The notes beneath the pieces were generated by a model. It searched no databases. It was not told the DNA's origin and worked only from the letters and a program-made list of their open reading frames with translations. From NCBI RefSeq assembly GCF_032452875.1, contig NW_026893639.1, forward strand, positions 248,001-312,000: 64,000 nucleotides of DNA, written 5' to 3'. Positions 24,845-36,677 of the stretch are shown in pieces (position 1 is the first letter of the stretch; each line of letters opens with the position of its first letter). This DNA comes from Bos javanicus (taxonomy: Eukaryota; Chordata; Mammalia; Artiodactyla; Bovidae). Both the position numbers and the translations under genes were made by a program.

Positions 24845-27147
24845 CATGATCAGTGTATGATAGCAAACATGATCAGCTCATGATCAGTCACATGATCAGC
24901 GCCATTAAGTCACGTGATCACTACATGATAGTCATGTGATCAGTCCATGCTCAGTCACGGTATCAGTGCATGATCAGCCACGTGATCAGTGCATGATCAG
25001 CCACGTGATCAGTTCATGATAGCCATGTGATCAGTGCATGATTTGTCACGTGATCAGTGCATGATCAGGCACGTGATCAGTGCATGATCAGCCACGTGAT
25101 CAGTGCATGATCAGTCACCTGATGGGTGTATGATCAGTCACGTGACCAGTACATGGTAGCTACGTGATCATTGCATGATCAGCCACGTGAGTAGTGCATG
25201 ATAGCCACGTGATCAGTGCATGATCAGTCACGTGATCAGTGCATGATCAGTCATGTGATATGTGCATGATCAGGCACGTGATCAGTGCATGATCAGCCAC
25301 GTGATCAGTGCATGATAGCCACGTGATCAGTGCATGATCAGTCACGTGATCAGTGCATGGTAGCTGCGTGATCATGCATGATCAGCCACGTGATCAGTGC
25401 ATGATAGCCACGTGATCAGTGCATGATCAGTCACGTGATCAGTGCATGATCAGTCACGTGATCAGTGCATGATCAGCCACGTGATCAGTGCATGATCAGC
25501 CACGTGATCAGTGCATGTCCAGCCACGTGATCAGTGCATGATAGCCACGTGATCAGTGCATGATCAGTCACGTGATCAGTGCATGATCAGCCACGTGATC
25601 AGTGCATGATCAGTCACGTGATCAGTGCATGATATAGACGTGATCAGTGCATGATCAGTCACGTGATCAGTGCATGATAGCCACGTGATCAGTGCATGAT
25701 CAGTTACGTGATCAGTGTATGATCAGCCACGTGATCAGTGCATGAGTGCCACGTGATCAGTGCATGATCAGTCACGTGATCATGTGTGATCAGCCACGTG
25801 ATCAGTGCATGATCAGCCACGTGATCAGTGCATGATCAGGCACGTGATCAGTGCATGTCCAGCCACGTGATCAGTGCATGATAGCCACGTGATCAGTGCA
25901 TGATCAGTCACGTGATCAGTGCATGATCAGTCACGTGATCAGTACATGGTAGCTACGTGATCATTGCATGATCAGCCACGTGATCAGTGCATGATAGCCA
26001 CGTGATCAGTGCATGATCAGTCACATGATCAGTGTATGATCATCCGCGTGATCAGTGCATGATCAGTCATGTGATCAGTGCATGATATAGACGTGATCAG
26101 TGCATGATCAGTCACGTGATCAGTGCATGATCAGCCACGTGATCAGTGCATGATAGCCACGTGATCAGTGCATGATAGCACGTGATCAGTGCATGATCAG
26201 TCACGTGATCAGTGCATGATCAGCCACGTGATCAGTGCATGATAGCCACTGATCAGTGCATGATCATCACGTGATCAGTGCATGATCAGTCACGTGATCA
26301 GTGCATGATCAGCCACGTGATCAGTGCATGATCAGCCACGTGATCAGTGCATGATCAGTCACGTGATCAGTGCATGATCAGTCACGTGATCAGTGCATGA
26401 TCAGTCACGTGATCAGTGCATGATCAGTCACGTGATCAGTGCATGATAGCCACGTGATCAGTGCATGATCAGTCACGTGATCAGTGCATGATCAGTCACG
26501 TGATCAGTGCATGATCAGCCACGTGATCAGTGCATGATCAGCCACGTGATCAGTGCATGATCAATTACGTGATCAGTGCATGATCAGCCACGTGATCAGT
26601 GCATGATCAGCCACGTGAGCAGTGCATGATCAGCCACGTGATCAGTGCATGATCAGTCACGTGATCAGTACATGATCAGTCACGTGAACAGTGCGTGATC
26701 ATTTACGTGATCTGTGCATGATCAGTCACGTGACCAGTATATGGTAGCTACGTGATCATTCCATGACGAGCCACGTGAGCAGTGCATGATAGCCACGTGA
26801 TGTGTGCATGATGAGTTACGTGAGCAGAGTATGATCAGCCACGTGATCAGTGCATGAGTGCCACGTGATCAGTGCATGATATGTCACGTGACAGGTGTGT
26901 GATCAGCCACGTGAACAGTGCATGTTCAGCCACGTGATCAGTGCATGATAGCCACGTGATCAGTGCATGATCAGTTACGTGAGCAGTGTATGATCAGCCA
27001 CGTGATCAGTGCATGTTCAGACACGTGAACAGTGTTTGATCAGCCACGTGATCAGTGCATGATATCCAAGTGATCAGTGCATGATCAATCACGTGATCAG
27101 TGTATGATCAGCCACGTGAACAGTACATGCTCAGTCACGTGATCTGG
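24845..27147 (+). repeat. 23-mer array with T2 tail, uniform
   Basis: No gene is seen. The tail has CAGCCACGTGATCAGTTC and GATTTGTCACG. It carries the ~340-bp pair (25,516/25,856), then uniform units to about 26,690. The leader carries CATGTTCAGACACG. Confidence 0.9.
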
Positions 27148-27388
27148 GCCTGCTGAGCTGCGTGATTACTGTCTGCTCATCTGCTTGACAATTGCCAGCT
27201 GAGCTGCACGATTCCTGCCTGTCATCTGCTTGACAATTGCCAGCTGTGCTGCGTAATTCCTGCCTGCTCAGCTGCTTGATTATTGCCAGCTGAGCAGCAT
27301 GATTCCTCACAGCTGAGTTCCATGATTATTGCCTGCTGACTGTTTGATTCGTGCCTACTCAGCTCTTTGTTTATTGCCTCCAGAGGCA
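27148..27388 (+). repeat. Divergent block 11
   Basis: A clean copy that keeps the CACAGCTGAG allele of blocks 1, 2 and 5, unlike neighbouring blocks 8, 9 and 10. This suggests mixing of alleles between copies. Confidence 0.92.
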
Positions 27389-30300
27389 CATGATCAGTGT
27401 ATGATAGCAAACATGATCAGCGCATGATCAGTCACATGATCAGCGCCATTAAGTCACGTGATCACTACATGATAGTCATGTGATCAGTCCATGCTCAGTC
27501 ACGGTATCAGTGCATGATCAGCCACGTGATCAGTGCATGATCTGTCACAAGATTAGTGTATGATCATCCACGTGATCAGTGCATGGGCAGTCATGTGATC
27601 AGTGCATGATATAGACGTGATCAGTGCATGATCAGTCTCGTGATCAGTGCATGATAGCCACGTGATCAGTGCATGATCAGTCACCTGATGGGTGTATGAT
27701 CATTCACGTGACCTGTACATGGTAGCTACATGATCATTGCATGATCAGCCACGTGAGTAGTGCATGATAGCCACGTGATCACTGCATGATCAGTCACGTG
27801 ATCAGTGCATGATCAGTCATGTGACCAGTACATGGTAGCTGCGTGATCATCGCATGATCAGCCACGTGAGCAGTGCATGATAGCCACGTGATCAGTGCAT
27901 GATCAGACACGTGATCAGTGCATGATCAGTCACGTGATCAGTGCATGATCAGGCACGTGATCAGTGTATGTCAGCCACGTGATCAGTGCATGATAGCCAC
28001 GTGATCAGTGCATGATCAGTCACGTGATCAGTGCATGATCAGTTACGTGATCAGTGTATGATCAGCCACGTGATCAGTGCATGATCAGCCACATGATCAG
28101 TGCATGATCAATTACGTGATCAGTGCATGATCAGTCACGTGACCAGTACATGATAGCTACGTGATCATTGCATGATCAGCCACGTGATCAGTGCATGATA
28201 GCCACGTGATCAGTGCATGATAGCCACGTGATCAGTGCATGATCAGTCACGTGATACGTGTGTGATCAGCCACGTGATCAGTGCATGATCAGCCACGTGA
28301 TCAGTGCATGATCAGTTACGTGATCAGTGCATGATCAGTCACGTGATCAGTGCATGATCAGTCACGTGATCAGTGCATGATCAGCCACGTGATCAGTGCA
28401 TGATAGCCACGTGATCAGTGCATGATCAGTCACGTGATCAGTGCATGATCAGTTACGTGATCAGTGCATGATCAGCCACGTGATCAGTGCATGATCAGCC
28501 ACGTGATCAGTGCATGATCAATTACGTGATCAGTGCATGATCAGTCACGTGATCAGTGCATGGTAGCTACGTGATCAGTGCATGATCAGCCACGTGATCA
28601 GTGCATGATAGCCACGTGATCAGTGCATGATCAGTCACGTGATCATGTGTGATCAGCCACGTGATCAGTGCATGATCAGCCACGTGATCAGTGCATGATC
28701 AATTACGTGATCAGTGCATGATCAGTCACGTGACAGTACATGGTTGCTACGTGATCGTTGCATGATCAGCCACGTGAGCAGTGCATGATAGCCACGTGAT
28801 CAGTGCATGATCAGCCACGTGATCAGTGCATGATCAGTTACGTGATCAGTGCATGATCAGTCACGTGATCAGTGCATGATCAGCACGTGATCAGTGCATG
28901 ATCAGCCACGTGATCAGTGCATGATCAGCCACGTGATCAGTGCATGATCATCACGTGATCAGTGCATGATCAGTCACGTGATCATGTGTGATCAGCCACG
29001 TGATCAGTGCATGATCAGTCACGTGATCATGTGTGATCAGCCACGTGATCAGTGCATGATCAGCCACGTGATCAGTGCATGATCAGTTACGTGATCAGTG
29101 CATGATCAGTCACGTGATCAGTGCATGATCAGTCACGTGATCAGTGCATGATCATTTACGTGATCTTTCCATGATCAGTCACGTTACCAGTATATGGTTG
29201 CTACGTGATCATTCCATGACGAGCCACGTGAGCAGTGCATGATAGCCACGTGATCAGTGGATGATCAGACACGAGATCAGTGCATGATCAGTCACGTGAT
29301 CAGTGCGTGATCAGCCACGTGATCAGTGCATGACCAGGCACGTGATCAGTGTATGTCCAGCCAAGTGATCAGTGCATGATAGCCACGTGATCAGTGCATG
29401 ATCAGTTATGTGATCAGTGTATGATCGGCCACGTGATCAGTGCATGATCAGCCACATGATCAGTGCATGATCAATTACGTGATCAGTGCATGATCAGTCA
29501 CGTGACCAGTACATGGTAGCTACGTGATCATTGCCAGATCAGCCACGTGATCAGTGCATGATAGCCACGTGATTAGTGCATGATAGCCACGTGATCAGTG
29601 CATGATCAGTCATGTGATACGTGTGTGATCAGCCACGTGATCAGTGCATGATATCCACGTGATCAGTGCATGACAGTCACGTGATCAGTGCATGAGAGCC
29701 ACGTGATCAGTGCATGATCAGTCACGTGATACATGTGTGATCAGCCACGTGATCAGTGCATGATGAGCCACGTGATCAGTGCAGGATCAATTACGTGATC
29801 AGTGCATGATCAGTCACGTGATACATGTGTGATCAGCCACGTGATCAGTGCATGATCAGCCACGTGATCAGTGCATGACCAGGCACGTGATCAGTGTGTG
29901 TCCAGCCAAGTGATCAGTGCATGATAGCCACGTGATCAGTGCATGATCAGTCACGTGATCAGTGCATGATCAGTTATGTGATCAGTGTATGGTAAGCCAC
30001 GTGATCAGTGCATGATCAGCCACATGATCAGTGAATGATCAATTACGTGATCAGTGCATGATCAGTCACGTGACCAGTACATGGTAGCTACGTGATCATT
30101 GCCTGATAAGCCACGTGATCAGTGCATGATAGCCACGTGATCACTGCATGATAGCCACGTGATCAGTGCATGATCAGTCATGTGATACGTGTGTGATCAG
30201 CCACGTGATCAGTGCATGATATCCACGTGATCAGTGCATGACAGCCACGTGATCAGTGCATGAGAGCCACGTGTTCAGTGCATGATCAGTCACGTGATAC

Positions 30301-30939
30301 ATGTGTGATCAGCCACGTGATCAGTGCATGATGAGCCACGTGATCAGTGCAGGATCAATTACGTGATCAGTGCATGATCAGTCACGTGACCAGTACATGG
30401 TTGCTACGTGATCCTTGCATGATCAGCCACGTGAGCAGAGCATGATAGCCACGTGATCAGTGCATGATCAGTCACGTGATCAGTACATGATCAGTCACTT
30501 GAACAGTGCATGATCATTGACGTGATCTGTGCATGATCAGTCACGTGACCAGTATATGGTAGCTACGTGATCATTCCATGACGAGCCACGGAAGCAGTGA
30601 ATGATAGCCACGTGATGTGTGCATGATCAGTTACGTGAGCAGAGTATGATCAGCCACGTGATCAGTGCATGAGTGCTACGTGATCAGTGCATGATATGTC
30701 ACGTGACAGGTGTGTGATCAGCCACGTGAACAGTGCATGTTCAGCCACGTGATCAGTGCATGATAGCCACGTGATCAGTGCATGATCAGTTACCTGAGCA
30801 GTGTATGATCAGCCAAGTGATCAGTGCATGGTCAGACACGTGAACAGTGTATGATCAGCCACGTGATCAGTGCATGATCATCACGTGATCAGTGTATGAT
30901 CAGCCACGTGAATAGTGCATGCTCAGTCACGTGATAAGG
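27389..30939 (+). repeat. Long 23-mer array, T1 tail, uniform then variant-rich
   Basis: No gene is seen. At 3792 bp between blocks this is the longest cassette. The T1 tail and uniform units run to about 29,130. From there variants become dense (GATCTTTCCATG, CACGTTACCAG, GATCAGTGGATG), marking the left edge of the segment repeated at 48.58 kb. The leader before block 12 lacks the GATATCC unit. Confidence 0.88.
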
Positions 30940-31179
30940 GCCTGTTGAGCTGCGTGATTATTGTCTGCTCATCTGCTTGAAAATTGCCAGCTGGGCTGCA
31001 TGATTCTTGCCTGTCATCTGTTGACAATTGCCAGCTGTGCTGTATAATTCCGGCCTGCTCAGCTGCTTGATTATTGCCAGCTGAGCAGCATGATTCCTCA
31101 CACCTGAGTTCCATGATTATTGCCTGCTGACTGTCTGATTCGTGCCTACTCAGCTCTTTGTTTATTGCCTCCAGAGGCA
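30940..31179 (+). repeat. Divergent block 12 (lineage B)
   Basis: Differs from blocks 1-11 by GGGCCTGTTGAGC, CTTGAAAATTGCC, GCTGGGCTGC, ATAATTCCGGCC and a 1-bp loss giving ATCTGTTGAC. The loss shifts the minus-strand frame so that it runs to 92 codons instead of 62, with no sign that length is constrained. Confidence 0.92.
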
Positions 31180-32964
31180 AATGATCGGTGTATGATAGCA
31201 AACATGATCAGCGCATGATCAGTCACATGATCAGAGCCATGAAGTCACGTGATCACTACATGATAGTCATGTGATCAGTCCATGCTCAGTCACGGTATCA
31301 GTGCATGATCAGCCACGTGATCAGTGCATGATCAGCCAGGTGATCAGTTCATGATAGCTATGTGATCAGTTCATGATTTGTCACGTGATCTGTGCATGAC
31401 CAGGCAGGTGGTCAGTGTATGATCATCGACGTGATCAGTGCCTGATCAGTCACTTAATGGGTGTATGATCAGTCACCTGACCGGTACATGGTAGCTACAT
31501 GATCATTGCATGGTCAGCCACGTGAGTAGTGCAGGATAGCCATGTGATCAGTGCATGATCAATCACGTGTTCAGTGCATGATCAGTCATGTAATCTGTGC
31601 ATGACCAGTTACGTGATCAGTGTATGACCAGCCAAGTGATCAGTGCATGATAGCCACGTGATCAGTGCATGATCAGTCACGTGATCAGTGCATGATCAGT
31701 CACGTGATCAGTGCATGATCAGCCAGATGATCAGTGCATGATCAGCCACATGATCAGTGCATGATCAATTACGTGATCAGTGCATGATCAGTCACCTGAT
31801 GGGTGTATGATCATTCACGTGACCTGTACATGGTAGCTACATGATCATTGCATGATCAGCCACGTGAGTAGTGCATGATAGCCACGTGATCACTGCATGA
31901 TCAGTCACGTGATCAGTGCATGTTCAGTCATGTGACCAGTACATGGTAGCTGCGTGATCATCGCATGATCAGCCAGGTGAGCAGTGCATGATAGCCACGT
32001 GATCAGTGCATGATCAGACACGAGATCAGTGCATGATCAGTCACGTGATCAGTGCATGACCAGGCACGTGATCAGTGTATGTCCAGCCAAGTGATCAGTG
32101 CATGATAGCCACGTGATCAGTGCATGATCAGTCACGTGATCAGTGCATGATCAGTTATGTGATCAGTGTATGATCAGCCACGTGATCAGTGCATGATCAG
32201 CCACATGATCAGTGCATGATCAATTACGTGATCAGTGCATGATCAGTCACGTTACCAGTACATGATAGTTACATGATCATTGCCTGATCAGCCACGTGAT
32301 CAGTGCATGATAGCCACGTGATCAGTGCATGATAGCCACGTGATCAGTGCATGATCAGTCATGTGATACGTGTGTGATCAGCCACGTGATCAGTGCATGA
32401 TGAGCCATGTGATCAGTGCAGGATCAATTACGTGATCAGTGCATGATCAGTCACGTGATCAGTGCATGACCAGGCACGTGATCAGTGTATGTCCAGCCAA
32501 GTGATCAGTGCATGATAGCCACGTGAACAGTGCATGATCAGTCACGTGATCAGTGCATGATCAGTTATGTGATCAGTGTATGTTCAGCCACGTGATCAGT
32601 GCATGATCAGCCACATGATCAGTGCATGATCAATTACGTGATCAGTGCATGATCAGTCACGTGACCAGTACATGGTAGCTACGTGATCATTGCCTGATCA
32701 GCCACGTGATCAGTGCATGATAGCCACGTGATCAGTGCATGATCAGTCACGTGATACATGTGTGATCAGCCACGTGATCAGTGCATGATAGCCACGTGAT
32801 CAGTGCATGATCAGTTACCTGAGCAGTGTATGATCAGCCAAGTGATCAGTGCATGGTCAGACACGTGAACAGTGTATGATCAGCCACGTGATCAGTGCAT
32901 GATCATCACGTGATCAGTGTATGATCAGCCACGTGAATAGTGCATGCTCAGTCACGTGATAAGG
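31180..32964 (+). repeat. 23-mer array with T2 tail and 410-bp duplication
   Basis: No gene is seen. The tail has CAGCCAGGTGATCAGTTC, GATAGCTATG and GATTTGTCACG. The filler holds a 410-bp tandem pair (ATTGCCTGATCAG at 32,279 and 32,689). A lineage-B leader without the GATATCC unit ends it. Confidence 0.9.
32030..32790 (+). repeat. Local 410-bp tandem duplication
   Basis: ATTGCCTGATCAG at 32,279 and 32,689, and GACCAGGCAC with TGTCCAGCC, repeat at 410 bp, equal to 14 units of 23 plus 4 of 22. The identical pair with identical spacing is found at 39,981/40,391, 47,658/48,068 and 51,727/52,137. Confidence 0.9.
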
Positions 32965-33204
32965 GCCTGTTGAGCTGCGTGATTATTGTCTGCTCATCTG
33001 CTTGAAAATTGCCAGCTGGGCTGCATGATTCTTGCCTGTCATCTGTTGACAATTGCCAGCTGTGCTGTATAATTCCGGCCTGCTCAGCTGCTTGATTATT
33101 GCCAGCTGAGCAGCATGATTCCTCACACCTGAGTTCCATGATTATTGCCTGCTGACTGTCTGATTCGTGCCTACTCAGCTCTTTGTTTATTGCCTCCAGA
33201 GGCA
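32965..33204 (+). repeat. Divergent block 13 (lineage B)
   Basis: Very close to block 12, with the same 1-bp loss. Its tail reads GAGCCATTAAGTC where that of block 12 reads GAGCCATGAAGTC. Confidence 0.92.
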
Positions 33205-34552
33205 AATGATCGGTGTATGATAGCAAACATGATCAGCGCATGATCAGTCACATGATCAGAGCCATTAAGTCACGTGATCACTACATGATAGTCATGTGAT
33301 CAGTCCATGCTCAGTCACGGTATCAGTGCATGATCAGCCACGTGATCAGTGCATGATCAGCCAGGTGATCAGTTCATGATAGCTATGTGATCAGTTCATG
33401 ATTTGTCACGTGATCTGTGCATGACCAGGCAGGTGGTCAGTGTATGATCATCGACGTGATCAGTGCCTGATCAGTCACTTAATGGGTGTATGATCAGTCA
33501 CCTGACCGGTACATGGTAGCTACATGATCATTGCATGGTCAGCCACGTGAGTAGTGCAGGATAGCCATGTGATCAGTGCATGTTCAATCACGTGTTCAGT
33601 GCATGATCAGTCATGTAATCTGTGCATGACCAGTTACGTGATCAGTGTATGACCAGCCAAGTGATCAGTGCATGATAGCCACGTGATCAGTGCATGATCA
33701 GTCACGTGATCAGTGCATGATCAGTCACGTGATCAGTGCATGATCAGCCAGATGATCAGTGCATGATCAGCCACATGATCAGTGCATGATCAATTACGTG
33801 ATCAGTGCATGATCAGTCACCTGATGGGTGTATGATCATTCACGTGACCTGTACATGGTAGCTACATGATCATTGCATGATCAGCCACGTGAGTAGTGCA
33901 TGATAGCCACGTGATCAGTGCATGATCAGTCACGTGATTAGTGCAGGATCAATTACGTGATCAGTGCATGATCAGTCACGTGACCAGTACATGGTTGCTA
34001 CGTGATCGTTGCATGATCAGCCACGTGAGCAGAACATGACAGCCACGTGGTCAGTGCATGATCAGTCACGTGATCAGTACATGATCAGTCACGTGAACAG
34101 TGCATGATCATTTACGTGATCTTTGCATGAACAGTCACGTTGCCAGTATATGGTTGCTACGTGATCATTCCATGACGAGCCACATGAGCAGTGCATGATA
34201 GCCACGTGATGTGTGCATGAGTTACGTGAGCAGAGTATGATCAGCCACGTGATCAGTGCATGAGTGCCACGTGATCAGTGCATGATATGCCACGTGACAG
34301 GTGTGTGATCAGCCACGTGAACAGTGCATGTTCAGCCACGTGATCAGTGCATGATAGCCACGTGATCAGTGCATGATCAGTTACGTGAGCAGTGTATGAT
34401 CAGCCACGTGATCAGTGCATGGTCAGACACGTGAACAGTGTATGATGAGCCACGTGATCAGTGCATGATATCCAAGTGATCAGTGCATGATCATCACGTG
34501 ATCAGTGTATGATCAGCCACGTGAACAGTGCATGCTCAGTCACGTGATCTGG
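33205..34552 (+). repeat. Short 23-mer array with T2 tail
   Basis: No gene is seen. The T2 tail is followed near 33,937 by a switch (GATTAGTGCAGGATC) into sequence that pairs with 40,501 onwards. A lineage-A leader with GATATCCAAGTG precedes block 14. Confidence 0.9.
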
Positions 34553-35890
34553 GCCTGCTGAGCTGCGTGATTACTGTCTTCTCATCTGCTTGACAATTGC
34601 CAGCTGAGCTGCACGATTCCTGCCTGTCATCTGCTTGACAATTGCCAGCTGTGCTGCCTAATTCCTGCCTGCTCAGCTGCTTGATTATTGCCAGCTGAGC
34701 AGCATGATTCCTCACACCTGAGTTCCATGATTATTGCCTGCTGACTGTTTGATTCGTGCCTACTCAGCTCTTTGTTTATTGCCTCCAGAGGCACATGATC
34801 AGTGTATGATAGCAAACATGATCAGCGCATGATCAGTCACATGATCAGCGCCATTAAGTCACGTGATCACTACATGATAGTCATGTGATCAGTCCATGCT
34901 CAGTCACGGTATCAGTGCATGATCAGCCACGTGATCAGTGCATGATCTGTCACAAGATTAGTGTATGATCATCCAAGTGATCAGTGCAGGGCAGTCATGT
35001 GATCAGTGCATGATATAGACGTGAACAGTGCATGATCAGTCTCGTGATCAGTGCATGATAGCCACGTGATCAGTGCATGATCAGTCACCTAATGGGTGTA
35101 TGATCATTCACGTGACCTGTACATGGTAGCTACATGATCATTGCATGATCAGCCACGTGAGTAGTTCATGATAGCCACGTGATCACTGCATGATCAGTCA
35201 CGTGATCAGTGCATGCTCAGTCATGTGACCAGTACATGGTAGCTGCGTGATCATGGCATGATCAGCCACGTGAGCAGTGCATGATAGCCACATGATCAGT
35301 GCATGATCAGACACGAGATCAGTGCATGATCAGTCACGTGATCACTGCATGATCAGCCACGTGATCAGTGCATGACCAGGCACGTGATCAGTGTGTGTCC
35401 AGCCAAGTGATCAGTGCATGATAGCCACGTGATCAGTGCATGATCAGTCACGTGATCAGTGCATGATCAGTTATGTGATCAGTGTATGGTAAGCCACGTG
35501 ATCAGTGCATGATCAGCCACATGATCAGTGAATGATCAATTACGTGATCAGTGCATGATCAGTCACGTGACCAGTACATGGTAGCTACGTGATCATTGCC
35601 TGATAAGCCACGTGATCAGTGCATGATAGCCACGTGATCACTGCATGATAGCCACGTGATCAGTGCATGATCAGTCATGTGATACGTGTGTGATCAGCCA
35701 CGTGATCAGTGCATGATATCCACGTGATCAGTGCATGACAGCCACGTGATCAGTGCATGAGAGCCACGTGTTCAGTGCATGATCAGTCACGTGATACATG
35801 TGTGATCAGCCACGTGATCAGTGCATGATGAGCCACGTGATCAGTGCATGATCAATTACGTGATCAGTGCATGATCAGTCACGTGACCAG
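33937..35890 (+). repeat. Segment recurring at 40.50-42.45 kb
   Basis: GATTAGTGCAGGATC at 33,937 pairs with 40,501, and block 14 with block 17 (offset 6565). Shared private features include TGTCTTCTCATCTGC, the ATCCAAGTGATCAGTGCA tail unit and GTATGGTAAGCCACG. The match ends at GACCAGTACATG near 35,890/42,455. Confidence 0.87.
34553..34793 (+). repeat. Divergent block 14
   Basis: Lineage A, with TGTCTTCTCATC and GTGCTGCCTAATTCC; both also occur in blocks 17 and 22. Confidence 0.92.
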
Positions 35891-36436
35891 TACATGGTTG
35901 CTACGTGATCCTTGCATGATCAGCCACGTGAGCAGAGCATGATAGCCACGTGATCAGTGCATGATCAGTCACGTGATCAGTACATGATCAGTCACTTGAA
36001 CAGTGCATGATCATTGACGTGATCTGTGCATGATCAGTCACGTGACCAGTATATGGTAGCTACGTGATCATTCCATGACGAGCCACGGAAGCAGTGAATG
36101 ATAGCCACGTGATGTGTGCATGATCAGTTACGTGAGCAGAGTATGATCAGCCACGTGATCAGTGCATGAGTGCTACGTGATCAGTGCATGATATGTCACG
36201 TGACAGGTGTGTGATCAGCCACGTGAACAGTGCATGTTCAGCCACGTGATCAGTGCATGATAGCCACGTGATCAGTGCATGATCAGTTACCTGAGCAGTG
36301 TATGATCAGCCACGTGATCAGTGCATGGTCAGACACGTGAACAGTGTATGATCAGCCACGTGATCAGTGCATGATCATCACGTGATCAGTGTATGATCAG
36401 CCACGTGAATAGTGCATGCTCAGTCACGTGATAAGG
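34794..36436 (+). repeat. 23-mer array with T1 tail
   Basis: No gene is seen. The T1 tail (CTGTCACAAGATTAG, ATCCAAGTG, CACCTAATGGG) is followed by variant-rich filler. The lineage-B leader (GAGTGCTACG, TTACCTGAGCAG, no GATATCC unit) precedes block 15. Confidence 0.9.
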
Positions 36437-36677
36437 GCCTGTTGAGCTGCGTGATTATTGTCTGCTCATCTGCTTGAAAATTGCCAGCTGGGCTGCATGA
36501 TTCTTGCCTGTCATCTGCTTGACAATTGCCAGCTGTGCTGCATAATTCCGGCCTGCTCAGCTGCTTGATTATTGCCAGCTGAGCAGCATGATTCCTCACA
36601 CCTGAGTTCCATGATTATTGCCTGCTGACTGTCTGATTCGTGCCTACTCAGCTCTTTGTTTATTGCCTCCAGAGGCA
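36437..36677 (+). repeat. Divergent block 15 (mosaic of lineages)
   Basis: Carries lineage-B changes (CCTGTTGAGC, TTGAAAATTGCC, GCTGGGCTGC, ATTCCGGCC) but has ATCTGCTTGAC, without the 1-bp loss found in the other lineage-B blocks including its positional partner block 23. A patch of conversion from lineage A, or descent from before the loss, would explain it. Confidence 0.9.

Larger units (their letters stand above)
24604..29130 (+). repeat. Higher-order unit III, incomplete; recurs at 57.6-62.1 kb
   Basis: Blocks 10 and 11 are 2544 bp apart and repeat the start of units I and II, but the expected next T1 cassette is replaced by the variant-rich segment from about 29.13 kb. Blocks 24 and 25 repeat this arrangement at offset about 32,988 bp. 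Confidence 0.82.
30750..33910 (+). repeat. Tandem 2025-bp cassette duplication
   Basis: Blocks 12 and 13 with their leaders (TTACCTGAGCAG, CAGCCAAGTGATC) and T2 tails are nearly identical at a 2025-bp offset. The match ends near 31.9/33.9 kb. Blocks 20 and 21 show the same arrangement at 2024 bp. Confidence 0.88.
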
